Origin: Circinella minor
Lineage: Eukaryota > Mucoromycota > Mucoromycetes > Mucorales > Lichtheimiaceae
DNA: 42,436 nt
Reading direction: 5' to 3'
NCBI GenBank assembly: GCA_016758965.1
Contig: JAEPRB010000305.1
Span: forward strand, 1-42,436
Shown here piece by piece: positions 11,003 to 22,768 of the stretch. Position numbers and translations under genes: made by a program. Position 1 is the stretch's first letter, and every line of letters starts with the position of its first letter. The notes under the pieces are model-generated. The model saw nothing but the letters and a program-made list of their open reading frames with translations, was not told where the DNA came from and searched no databases.

Positions 11003-11871
11003 TTACTTTTTACTTTTTTTTGACTTCTTTCGTTTACCCTTGTCCTTCTAAAAATAAAACATATTTGTAATTTATTAATATCAAAATTTATGATTCAACA
11101 CGTACCGCATAAATTATCCTTTTTTTTTTTTTGAAAAGAAAAATCACCTTCTTGGGTTGTTGTTCTTGAGATACACTGTTTATAAATATAAATAAATGAA
11201 TATGTGATATAACAACAACATACACTATTATAATTTACAATTATTGTTTACCTGTCATTCTTTTTCTTTTTTTCTTTTTTAGAGGCATATTTTACTTTAT
11301 TACTCCAGCACTCGATGACAAGATGATGAATAAACCAATCATTTTTACAGCGACGTACAGGAATACCGATTTTTTCAGCTTCATGAGAAACGGAATCAAT
11401 TAATAACTTTTTGTTGGTTGTTGATAAATTTCGCCATGATGGCAGTTCATTATTTTCATTCTTTGATTTTATATCTTCTGCAACGTCATTTGCTGTCCAA
11501 CGTACGTATTTACCAATATTTTTGAGAACCATTTTAACTTCATTGTCATCTTCAAACTGCTCTTTATTTTGACCATATGTAGCTATAAAATCTTTTAGAT
11601 CTTGTTGTTTGATATCATGATTTGGACAATCGATAAAGTCTATTTCCATGTTTGGTACAGTAGTTGTAGAAGTTGATTGCTGTAAACGTGTTTCGATCTT
11701 TTGTTGAAGCAAGTCAATTTTGTCATGAATAATATCTATGCTAAGCGTTAGCATTTCGATACCATCTTTGAATCCTTGAATCCCTTCTACCATAGCTGCT
11801 GTTTGCGCATCAATCTTATTTACTATCGTTTCTTGACATTCAACTATTGCCGCTTGTTGACGTGGAGGCAT
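11003..11871 (-). CDS. CACTA accessory protein of element B
   Basis: Three exons, 11871-11252, 11175-11148 and 11047-11003, join in phase to a 230-residue protein with no stop. Start MPPRQQAAIVECQETIVNKI. Residues about 5-75 form a long amphipathic helix (IEMLTLSIDIIHDKIDLLQQKI), a probable coiled coil. The middle has a compact domain with LKNIGKYVRWTANDVAEDI, PSWRNLSTTNKKLLIDSVS and then CKNDWFIHHLVIECWSNKV. The last two shares its C, W, H, E, W and N positions with the accessory protein of element A. The end is very Lys-rich (KKEKKKKNDR, then KDKGKRKKSKKSKK), a likely nuclear and DNA-contact tail. It lies head to head with the transposase. No known family is recognised. A TnpA-like end-binding role is an inference from context. 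Confidence 0.8.
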
Positions 11872-12220
11872 TTTGTTACAAAGTCTTTCGTTCTTTCTTC
11901 AAACTATAAATGAAAAAATAAAAATAAAAATAACACTATCGATTTGCTTTTGATTGGTGTAAGATGGGATTTAAAGTATTATTAGTGAAGTGTGTGATTA
12001 AAAATTTTTATCTATCCGTGACAGTAATGAAAAAAAAACAGAAACCTCTACGGTTGAATGTTCGTTTGAGAAATGAGAAATAAATTGAAAGGTTATTCTT
12101 GTAAAAGAAAAAGAAAACGCGAAACTAAGGCGCGGAGTTGCTGGTTCTTATTGGTTGTCTTTACTGCTTTTTTTTTGTACCTTTTTTTTGTACCTTTTTT
12201 TTTCTTTTAAAAAAACTACA
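11872..12220. promoter_or_regulatory. divergent promoter of element B
   Basis: 349 bp between the two start codons, with long T-runs near 12170-12206 just before the transposase ATG. It is about three times longer than the matching spacer in element A, and I do not find the two small hairpins seen there. Confidence 0.55.
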
Positions 12221-15200
12221 ATGTCAAAGTGTCCTACCTGCCAAAAACCTGTAAATCAATCGAAATGGAAAGTACATGAACGTGAATGTTTTTTGAAGCG
12301 CTTCCGACTACGTAGAGCAGCACTTGAGTATAGTGAACAACGAAGAGGGCACACAAGCATGCAAGCACGACCTACCGAAAATATGTTTGACACGCGAAGT
12401 CCTCGAAGTGGTATAAAAAAATCCAAGAGTTTTTGAACCCAAAAAAAATAGCAGTTCTCAATTGAGATAAATATATATTTTTTTATTAGATTACGTTTAT
12501 CAAGATGACGATTATTGTGATGATGATTATGAAGATGTGGAGCAGAGCCAAGAACAGGATAATGAGGCGAATGAAGATCAGAATATAGATCAGGAGATGT
12601 TTGACGATCAAAACCTTTCTTCAAATACAATCAATGACGCTGAATATTTAAGCGATTCAACCCAAGAAAGTAGTGTTTTGAGTAGCACCACCAACAATGG
12701 CGACAATGTTTCCAGTACATCGCCAATTAATATCACTATTTCTAGTTATGAACAAGTTGATTTTACAACAAGAAAAAGTGTAGAGTTTTATGCAAAAGCG
12801 AAAGAACAAGGTATTGGTCGGAATAACATTGACTGGCTTATTGAATGGATAAACGATCTCATCCAAGATCCGTCATTTGGTAATGATTAATAAGATTATA
12901 CAATTTATTTATCAAATAATGCTAATCTTCCAGTATTTTATGACGATAGAACGGAGACCTTTATTATCACAGCATCGATCGAGAAACATTATAACATCAA
13001 CGTGTTCCGTACAGCCTGTTCAATATGACGTTTGTAAAGATGGTTGTTATTTGTTTTTTGACGATAAAAAAACAAAGTGCCCATCATGTAACAAACCAAG
13101 ATTCAAAGAAGGAACCCAAACTTCTCAAGCCACCACACAAATTCTTCCAATTTCACATCAATTAGCATCATATTTTCAATCAGCTGCATTACGGGATTTG
13201 CTGGAGTATCGATGGAGACGAGTCGATGGCGGGTCAACATTGAAAGATGTTTTCGATGGAGCAGCGTATCGAGAGATGCGTTCTCGTCTTTTCCAACAAC
13301 CACTTGATATAGGGATATCTATTTTTCATGACGGATTCAACATCTTCAAAAGAAAATCATATACTATAACAGTTGTCATGGCTATGTTATTAAATTTGCC
13401 TCCTGAAGAAAGGTGTGTGTATAATGTTATTTTATTTTTCTGATACCACTATGATTATTCTAGAAACTTATTATTTAATACTAATAAATTATTTAACATA
13501 GATTCAAAAAAGAAAATTTATTACTTCTTGCAACTATACCTGGGCCAGGAAAACCAAAAATGATTGATAGTTTTTTACGACCGATCCGAGAAGAATTAAA
13601 AGTTTTACAAGAAGATGGTATGCGTATAACAACAGATGATGGTGTGTTTAATTCTCGTGTTCAGTTGATTTTTACAGGCGGCGATATTCCAGCACTCGGT
13701 GATTTGGTTGGTAATAGCCATATGAGTTACTATGGTTGTCGGATATGTGTTGTAAAAGGTGTTCGTGGAGATAAAGGAGGTATATACTTCCCTACAAGCG
13801 ATATAGCTGCTCAATCCCGAACTCCATCTTCATTCAGAAAAGGAAGTGAGGTATCAATCACTATTATTATATTATACAGGGTATATATATATATGGGTGT
13901 GTGTATATGTATGAAAACTAACTACAAGTATCTTTTAAAATATAGAACCGAGGTCTAACGAAAAAACAGCCTCTTGCAAAACTTAAATCATTTCATGGGC
14001 CTTATTTCTTTTCTATCGATGAGATGCACCTGTTGGGAAATAATATCGGTCATCAGGTTTGGAATATGATTTGTGGGAAATACGGAAAAAAAGCGCCAAT
14101 TGCATTAAAAAAGAAATATCGGTCAGCAATTAGTAAAGGAATGGCTAGTGCGTGCAGCACAATACCAAATACATTTGAAGGGACATTTATCAGTTAGTAT
14201 AAATTTTAATTTTGTTACAAGTATTTTTGATACATTGATCCAATGGGCCAATGAATTATACTTTAAAATTATAGATTTGGAAACTCAAGCAGGTTATGCT
14301 CGGGCAGTTGACTGGATTGCATTCATGAGATATATTTTGCCGACCTTAGTGATCGAGCAAATCGACAAGCAACAACAAGAAGCAAAACCAGATTACAAAA
14401 AGGATTCGAATGCGATAAAAGACGCTAAAAAAGCTTTAATTGCACTTTCAAAAATTTATTGTCTTGCATTACAGAAAGAGATTAATGTGAATGAGATCGG
14501 GATGATGGAAAGGTACCAATACATATTTATATTTTGGCTCGCTGCTAACATTTTTTTTTTGTTTCTTCTAAAAAGTTTTATAGATATCTGGCGTTCTTTT
14601 CTCACAAATCATATGCCAATCAACACGTTTACTATCAATCAGCATTATCTGACACATCTACCTGATGCAATTCGTCAACTTGGACCGCCCTGCTACTCAA
14701 GTTCACGATCAACAGAAAGAATGAATGGATTGCTGAAACCAAGAATCAGGTCAAAAGTAAATCCAGCAGCAAGTGCATGTAACGCTATGCTTGATCTTAC
14801 AAAAACAACACAATTTTTTAGACAACAATCTACATATACGGATCAACAATCTGAACCGTCCATGACGGATCCAGTGTCACAAGCATCATCAACAACTTCA
14901 TTTACTATTCTAATTGATGATGAACCTGGAACAACAGTGATGCTTGATCAACTGGACACTAGTACTTTGGATGAGTTTGATGATCTCAGTTTACGATCGC
15001 TTTTGCTTGATTTCTATTCTCGACATAGTATTCATCATAATAATCATATTGCCAATGCAATACATACTTCGAAAAACTTAACTATCCGAGGTCATATATT
15101 TTCTGTTTCTACTAGACAAAATGCCAAAAAATTAAATTTTGCGAAAATCACATTGCCTTTTGATCTTAGAGCCAGGAGAGGTCAAAGAAGTACTGAAAAT

Positions 15201-15485
15201 TTATGTTGGGGTGAGACATTTGGAACAATACTTCTATTATTTACACATGAACATAATGAAAAAACACGAGCCCTTTGTTTGGTTCGTCTTGAGTTAGATA
15301 CGGCACCGTCAGTAGGTAGCGGTATACCATGCGGAAATCGTCAACGTCAACGTTTGTATGTAACTGAAGCTTCACATTTGGACTGTCTAGCAATGGAACT
15401 GAAATCCCTTCATGTTGAAAACAAATTTTATTACCTATATCCTGAACTTTTCAAACATAGTTTCTTAGATAGCTCAAAAATATAA
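12221..15485 (+). pseudogene. Tnp2-like (CACTA) transposase of element B, one frameshift
   Basis: Exons are 12221-12410, 12490-12879, 12934-13412, 13502-13850, 13946-14192, 14275-14512 and 14576-15485. The N-terminus MSKCPTCQKPVNQSKWKVHE is a C2H2-like finger, as in element A. A very acidic segment follows (DDDYCDDDYEDVEQSQEQ). The core has YDVCKDGCYLFF with CPSCNKPRF, IFHDGFNIF, TGGDIPALGDLV with YYGCRIC, SIDEMHLLGNNIG, and INQHYLTHLPDAIRQLGPP. The C-terminus has RQRLYVTEASHLD. Within exon 3, around 13000-13015, the frame shifts by one base (a one-base gain or two-base loss): the upstream frame fits exon 2 and the downstream frame fits exon 4, but they are out of step. Apart from that no stop is seen. 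Role as for element A. Confidence 0.87.
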
Positions 15486-15845
15486 TCTTTGAATAAATTT
15501 AATTTTAAAAGGGTAGATTATGGCTAAAGAAGTTTGAACAGTGGGGAACGACATTAACCAATTAATCACAGAAATTCATCGTTTTTTCACAAAAGATAAA
15601 ATACAGTTAAAATAAAGTTGAAAAATGGTTAAAATAGTTATCTACTGATATTAACCGGTATTAACTTTCAACCGTTCTTCACCAATTTATACCAGATTTA
15701 ACCGACTATGTATTCTGCTGTATAGAAATTTACTCAAAATCACCTTTTTTTCACCTTTTTTTTTGGTGAATTATATTATTCATCCACTTTTTGACATAAT
15801 TTAAGCAGTATTCATCTTATTTTCACTAATTCATTTCCCACAGTG
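15486..15845. repeat. right subterminal repeats and TIR of element B
   Basis: Noncoding. It contains repeated GTTAA/TTAACC words (15557, 15606, 15630, 15650, 15660, 15698) and ATTCA/TTCACC words (15567, 15680, 15749, 15778, 15810), then ATTTCCCACAGTG at the end. Confidence 0.75.
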
Positions 15846-15848
15846 GAC
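15846..15848 (+). repeat. GAC target duplication, right of element B
   Basis: Second copy of the duplicated GAC; Crypton coding sequence resumes at 15849. Confidence 0.92.
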
Positions 15849-18467
15849 ATTTAGTGCAGCTCGGCAAAGTCGTCCCCAAAACACCATCAATCAGTATTTG
15901 AACCGCGAACAAGAATTTAAAAGGTGGTGTATTAAGAAAAATGTCAATGCTATCCCTGATGATGGAAAGCTTCATTTTTTCTTTAAAACAGAGGTTAGTT
16001 TTGTTGTTCATTAGTGTGTATAGACAAATAAATGCAATTTTATTAATTAAAAATCTTTTATAAAGTTGCTTTCTGTCTCCACTGAAAGAGAGAGAAAAAA
16101 AGAAGTGCACCAAAGGATTCTCATAAGGATGATGCCAATCAGCATCATTCGAATGAACATGGGTCCAATGGTGGTACTAATGTCAACGATGATCTTAATG
16201 ACCTTCCCCAAGTCGACGCTGTATATCAAGTCATGAATATGATGGACGAAATAGATGAAGAGAGAGATGGTTTAAGTTCTGTAACTCTCACTACCACTAC
16301 CACCAACAATTCCTCACCACCCCCAATTAACAGCATAAACACCAAATCTCCCATTACTCAACAATTCGATGAATATGCTTGACTCGGTTCTGGAATTGCT
16401 GGCAAACGAGTCAGATACTCAACTGTTGAAGCATATGCCGCAGCAATTGATCTTTGGGCTGAACAATGCTTGACGGACAATTCTTTCCATCCAAGTCCTC
16501 ATGGAAAATGAGTGAAAGCATTACTTGACTGCTTGCGTACAGAAGACGAGAAAATTGCTCGCGCAAACTTTGATGATAGAGTATGTTCAAGACAACTTAT
16601 TAGGAAACTTATTGATATATCTGTAATATATAGATAATCTAACAAATTCACTTATTATTTTAAGGGTGCATTTACTACTGCAGATGGCTACACTACTCAT
16701 GCTGAAATGGAGAAAATTGTTGATTAGTTTTGGTCAAATGGAACTACTGAACTTGGTCTTCGAGATGGTACATCGTTTTTATTGCAGCACTATGGTTTGC
16801 TTCGCGGCGAAAGTATTTGAAAAGATGGAGTTTACTGATTTGCAATCACTTTATTTGGAGGATGAAGGTCCATCTCAATGCCATACTTTGGTAATGATCC
16901 TTATGCAAAGAAAAACCAACAAGTTTGGGTGCATTGAAGTTGCTGGGTGTATGCGAAACAAAAACATAGCCATTTGTCCTCAGATAATGCTTGCTTGTTA
17001 CTTTTTCAGCCGTTATGAGATGTCTGGAGAGCAATTTCCTAGTATCAATAAGAACGCAGATTGATTTTTTTTACAAGCTCATCAAAGGAACAACAGAGAA
17101 TCCTCAAAGGAATTGTCATACCGCCAGCACCTTAAGGCAATCACAAAGGTATTTGAGGGAGCTTGTCTCCATTCAAAAGCCAAAACTCATGCTATGTGTG
17201 GTGCCGCTGCTCGAATGGCAGAGATTGGAGGATCAAGCGAGGGTGCTATTCGTCATGCAGGCCATTGGAACACAAGTTCATTGACAACTGTCTATCTCAC
17301 CAACCTTCCTCACCAACTTCTTCGAACCCTTGCAGAGTTTCCAACAGAACGTGGATACTTTTATCTCTCTCGTGCCAATGTTCAACTGCCTGAAGAGCTT
17401 TGCAAAAAAAATTTCAAATTCGTTGATTATTGGCGTCAGAAATTAGATGAAGGTAATGTTGAGCAAGTATCATGTGCTGCCGATATGTTTTTGAAGCTAT
17501 TGGATAGGCTACGTGTTGTCTTTTTGCAAGACTCGGTTCTTTTGAAAAAGAGATATCCACACCATTATCTTTGGAATCATCCTTTGTTTCAAAGTGAGCT
17601 GTATAAGGATTTTGAAAGGTAGTTATCTTGCTTCTAGAAAAATGTGATTCAACTTTTTTCTAACATATTTTTGTTAGATCTGTTGATGCTGCTGTGGAAA
17701 TTACTGAAGAACCTGAGCAACTGCAACCACAAAGAGCAGTACCATTGGTTGCACAACATCTCTCTGAAATTAATCAACAAATTGCATTCCGTTTTGACGC
17801 TCAAGCCCAAGCCCAACAAGCCGCACAGATGCAGGTTCTCCAATCCCTGTTGTCTGTCGTTACTCCCTTCCAAGTGCTTGTTCCTCATATCAGCAGCCTT
17901 GCAACATTAGCACAGCAAATAGCTAGCTATACTTCTGGGCAAGCTCCTTTGCAAGTAACCTTGAACTTGGGCAATGTTTCTCAACAGCAACCTACTCAAG
18001 AACAAACACATTCTCAACCTTCTCCACAACCACAGCAACAACCACAGCAACCACAACAACCATCACTTACAACGACATCCATCTCTCTCCATTTTTTTCC
18101 ACCACCACCACTCGTACAAAGTCTAGCACTAGCACCAACACCAGACCAATTGCCTGTATCAACCTACAAAGTGTCTCATAACACTGTCACGTTTAATATG
18201 CTTTGGCGTGAATGATACCATGGCTTGGCTGGCGGTCCTTCTGTTGAAGAATTAGAACGTTTGTACCATGTTGAATGGCGTCGAGAAACAAAAGAACGTA
18301 GATTTTATAATCGCAGACGTATCATTATTGAAGGCTTAAAAAATTATGCTGCACAACACAGACTGACTAATGAAGCAGCTGTCACATTATTAGAAGAAAA
18401 ACGAAGTAAACAAAGAAAAACTTTACACTGGATTGCCGATAATCCAAGCATTTTTTTTAATGTGTAA

Positions 18468-18988
18468 CTAATATTCTTTTATTTACAATTTACTACATTT
18501 TTTTCTTTCATACTCTCTGTACGCTATAAATCTGTCTTTCTCTACTCACACAAACACATTTCATTGCTTGACAATATTTTAGGATACTTTTGCGTCATAT
18601 TTCTTTCCATTATTCTATACATCTTCTCTTTTATATTTTTTTTTCATTATTCTATACACTCTTCTCTTTTATTTTTATTTCTTTCATATTTCTTCACCCC
18701 TCTCTTTTCAGTTTTCTCTAATTTATAAGCTCATTTGATTATTCTTAACCTCAATTTCCTCATGTTCGTCAATTACTATCGTCGTATTTCTGATTTTTTT
18801 TAGCTAAGCTGGTCTCCAACTAAAACATTTATTGTACCTTTTCTTGCTGATTGTTTGGCCATTACCTACAAGTAAGTAATAAGAGCAGGTTAGTATATTT
18901 TTTACTTGAATATTCGTGCATATTTAAATATTAAATTGTACAGTGATACTATAAATTGAAAATATATGAATAAAATGCTAATCACGAT
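18468..18988. other. spacer after the Crypton gene
   Basis: T- and pyrimidine-rich sequence (CTTTT, CTCTTTTCTA runs) with two near-copies of ATTCTATACAyTCTTCTCTTTTAT at about 18611 and 18650. No gene seen. The Crypton end, which would have no inverted repeat, is probably here. Confidence 0.5.
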
Positions 18989-19348
18989 TGTAACACTTGT
19001 AATGGTGTAAGACCGTTACGATGATATATTCAACCATGAGGTTGTTGATCTATATGCTTATCTGCGGAATACTAAGGATGGACGATAGCATAGTTGAGCG
19101 CATGGTTGGATATAGAAATAGTAGGATAGATATTCTATGTAGAAATGTTGATCATTGATATTAGATAAATATTAGTTAGACGTAATTAGCCCCTGATATT
19201 TCGACGTATATAAATAAAGGGTTTCCTGAAAACTAGGAAACAGTAATCGTTTTTATTCATATATTCTCGAGCCCCTCTCTCTTTTATTCTACCTATATCT
19301 TAGTTACGCTTCCTCAAACTGACCGATCGAACCCGCTTGAAGTATACA
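18989..19348 (+). mobile_element. possible LTR-retrotransposon LTR remnant
   Basis: A 360-bp segment starts TGTAACACTTG and ends GAAGTATACA, so it has TG...CA ends with TGTA/TACA symmetry. A TATA-like CGTATATAAATAAAG lies at about 19203-19218, with a purine/pyrimidine-rich stretch after it. Directly downstream, ATTGGTCATGCGCTATAAC resembles the start of a tRNA primer site as in Ty1/copia elements. No gag or pol follows, and no second LTR is seen. Confidence 0.4.
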
Positions 19349-22300
19349 ATAATTGGTCATGCGCTATAACAACACTACTCCTAGAAAACGATAATCCATT
19401 TTTTTTAGCTTATATAAATGATAATATATATACAAGAGCTTCAAGAAATTATAAAATCCATGCTCAGGAAACATAAGATAGATCAGTATTTGTTTTCTTT
19501 CTATTCAACCTGCTTATAGTCAAACCTAACATCTATAGCAATTATGACCAAAGTGCCCTCTTCCATCATAAACTATAAGTCCCTTATATTAAAAAAGTTA
19601 TACTACTATCATCCATATTCCAAAATCTACATTAATTATACTACTGATTGCTGTGTTTTCCCAGGAAATCTTATCGTTCCTATCAAATTACCCACCAAAC
19701 TTTTTCACCAATCCATAGCTATTACCTCTCATTTTGTTAAACTCTGAAGCTGTCGGTGGATCATTGAATGGTTGTTCTCGTTTCTGCTTTCTCTTCAATA
19801 CAATGTATCGATTATCGCTTAAAATAACGTAGAGAAATATTTCGCCAAGGGTTCATAAAAGAATAATTGATAGGTTCGTCGATCAAGTGCGAAATACATC
19901 GAGCATTGGCTCAAAAAAGATAAGTGAAACATCCATCTTAATCTGGTTCGCTTAATTCTTTTGCTTGAGGAAGCTGCATGTGCATTCTCTAATATTAATG
20001 TTGACAATCTGTGTTTAGCATTGCATGCACAATCTTCTTGTGTGTTTAGCTCGTACGAACATTTCCTATTGACTTTCAATTGAATATATAACCGAATGCG
20101 AAGCTGTTAACTGTTGAGGTGTGAATGTTCTTTCCGTTATCCATGTTCTTAGAAAAAGTATCTGTTCGATTTGTTAATCGATTGATTGTTTCCTCCCATC
20201 ACGAACGTACCAATATGTAAAAAAAAAAACCATGAGGAAAAAAATAAAGGAAGGATAGTTTTTTTTTTTTTTTGGTGTTATGCAGACAGGGACTTCTATA
20301 TTTTGAGTGGGGACTTGGAGTGCAAATAAAGCACTTATTTTTCACTTTTGCGTAAAATAATTGGCTTATTATTCCCGACGTCCCTTTGAGTTTGAAATTC
20401 TGGGGACTTCGCTGGACTCAATGGGACTTTGAGGTTTTATAAGCTATAATGTTATTTTTTTTATATGATACTGATACTCAGCAAATTATTGTTGAGTCTG
20501 GCTGGTTTTTCATTTATTATTGAAATGAAATATATGTACTTTTTTGTAAAAAAAAAAAAAGAAAAAGTAAATGAACCAGCGATAATGTTGAATATAATAC
20601 ATTATTGTTTTCATTGTATTCTTATTAGCGCTTTGATAATATCAGTGTAATGATAATGCTATTAAGAAAGATCACTGTGATTCACACCAAATTCAACAAA
20701 CCATAATAATACGTATTGTAAATCTAAATGCGAATGCATACATTAACATGTAAATAAAAACGTATCACAGCTTCATCTATTATATATCGATGGTGTACAT
20801 TTGTATTATAGTAACAAAGTCATATATCATTTAGCGTAAGAGTAGTCATGTGAGGAAATTGTGATATCTTGCGTGGAAAGAATCAACTGCAAGAGAAATC
20901 ACTGTATTTATGTTAAGGTGCTGACTGATAATTGTTGGGATTGTGTGCGATAATTATTCATAAGGATTATTGAGAGCAACAGTTTAATAAAATATCATAC
21001 GTAAAAAAATGTTTTCTTTTGGTTGCATAAAGACATTTATATATGCATTCACAGTACATACGTATACATAATATAGTGTTGTACAATAAATTTTTGTATA
21101 AATGCTGCAGGAGGTGTATATTAGAGAGAAAATTATGATTTAGAAGGAAAGGGGGAGGGTACACAAAAAATAATACTTTGGTATATAGGCATAAAAAAGT
21201 TTGATTATGCAGGTATACCAACAACAGCGTATTAATTATCTGCTAATTATCATTGTAACTATTATTGATTATATGGAGCGAGTAATAATCATGTGGGGTT
21301 TAAACAACGCATTGGCACTTATTTATTATTTACCCATAAAAGAAATTGGTTTTATTTATTTTCTTATGGCAGACATGACAATAACTCCTTGTTGTAACAA
21401 TCAAAAAAAAAAAGTAAAATCCGGGTGAAAACGATATGGTAAATATAGGCTAAGGTTCTTTCCATGCATATGCAATATTGAGCAACATTTTGCATATACG
21501 ATGATAATGGTGTAAGATGATATCTAAAATCAAATGGTAATCTATACATATGATGCATAGGGTATGATGTATGATATGTGTACGTCTGTACCTGTAAAAA
21601 TATGTGCCTCTATTTTTTCTTGTTTTTTTTAAGAAAGGGAGATAAAATGTTACTTTTGTAATTTTATTTGCTTTATTTGTCATCAATTAACGAAGTCATC
21701 AGAACAATGATAATAACAAGTTATTAAGAAGTGGTAAAAAGTACAGAAAAAAATAGAACCGCGCATTTATAATGATAACAATAGTCAAATAAATAACACT
21801 TATCATTTTTATCTATTTTTTATTACTTATTATTTAATTATAAAGAAAGAAGAAAAGGAGATATGGGTGATATATAAGGGGAAAAGTGTATATAAGGAGC
21901 TAATTGTATATAAAGGGATTATTCGCTGTACTGTATAGTTATTGCTATAATATTTATAATTGACATTTTATACTATAATTTTTTCTTTGTGTGATTAGAC
22001 CCTTGTTTTACTAATAAACCTGTCAGTGTATGATAATAATTTTGTTTATTTTTTTTTTGGGGGGGGGTGGAAGGAGTTATTGAATAAATATAATAATATA
22101 TAGAAAAAGAAAGAAACAATGAGGTGGGGTGTTATTCTTCGTATATGCTTTTGGTCTTTTGATGCTTTTTATCGTTCAGTTACACATTTTTTTTTATCAT
22201 TTGTTTGACGTGTGAAAATAAATAAGGGATGTTGTGGAATGGATGAACCTGACGAAAAAAAAACTATGTTATTTTCACCATATATCAAAGAATGGTTCTG

Positions 22301-22768
22301 TTCGCAATCGGCTAATAATTAAGGTCTATTATCATTAGTATAATATTTGTTGTGGTTGCTATTTAAGGAGCAAAAAAAAAGTTTTGGGGAGAAGTTCACC
22401 AGATTTTTATACGCACACAAACACACAAACAGATACATAAATAAAAATAAAACTTACTTGGCCATTTTGGTACTCCTCGCCGCATGTACGATCTCTGTCC
22501 AAAAATATTAACTAATGTAAAATATAATAATAATAATAATATTTGACCTGTTATGATATCTTTTTTCTTTCTTTTTGCATTTTGCTTTCCATATCTGTTT
22601 TCTTTTACTCTATAATTCTTCCTTTTCTTTTTTCTTTTTCTTTTTCGATCCTTTCATTCATACTATCAACTGACAGTCTTCTACACTCAATAACTGCAAA
22701 TCAGCAAATATATATATATATATATATATTGTAATCATTTATTAATAACTGATAAGATATTTAAAAAG
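19349..22768. other. long AT-rich stretch upstream of the RasGEF gene
   Basis: No convincing gene. Short ORFs here are low-complexity and lack recognisable domains. Around 20285-20440 there are scattered GGGACTT and GTCCC words and homopolymer runs that may mark an old MITE. TAAT microsatellite-like runs and an (AT)n run at 22709-22729 occur. The last few hundred bases must hold the RasGEF promoter and 5' leader; pyrimidine-rich tracts lie at 22560-22660. Confidence 0.5.

Larger units (their letters stand above)
10536..15845. mobile_element. CACTA-superfamily element B, complete with TIRs and TSD
   Basis: 5310 bp with inverted ends CACTGTGGGAAAT at 10536-10548 and 15833-15845. A further shared TAGTGAAAA lies slightly inside. 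A 3-bp GAC duplication flanks it, as expected for CACTA elements. It holds two divergent genes in the same order as element A: a small accessory gene on minus and a zinc-finger Tnp2 transposase on plus. It interrupts exon 2 of the Crypton gene. The intact ends and accessory gene suggest a younger insertion than element A, or one that lost function recently through the frameshift in its transposase. Confidence 0.93.
3797..18467 (+). pseudogene. Crypton-type tyrosine recombinase with GCR1-like C-terminus, split by two CACTA elements
   Basis: Exon 1 is 3797-3948 (MGGSRSGRRQINGTPAQ...), ending in phase 2 at a GTAAAG donor. Exon 2 resumes at 10506, runs to 10535, and continues at 15849-15992 once element B and one GAC copy are ignored. 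It reads through in frame into INQYLNREQEFKRWC, a typical core-binding segment. Later exons are 16090-16578, about 16665-17620 and 17680-18467. The catalytic part carries ARMAEIGGSSEGAIRHAGHW and VYLTNLP, as in Crypton/Ndc10-type recombinases, with His, Trp and the Tyr nucleophile present. A Gln/Pro-rich linker follows, then a GCR1_C-like domain (LWRE-stop-YHGLAGGPSVEELERLY, RRIIIEGLKNYA). Stops lie at 16380, 16509, 16725, 16818, 17062 and 18213, with a frameshift near 16820. The HxxR Arg is Cys (TGT, 17197-17199). A domesticated DNA-binding gene cannot be fully excluded. Confidence 0.83.

Noticed and set aside
19544..22734. Several 60-90 codon frames in the AT-rich spacer
   Set aside because: Low complexity, no recognisable motif, no splice partners; consistent with chance in AT-rich DNA.
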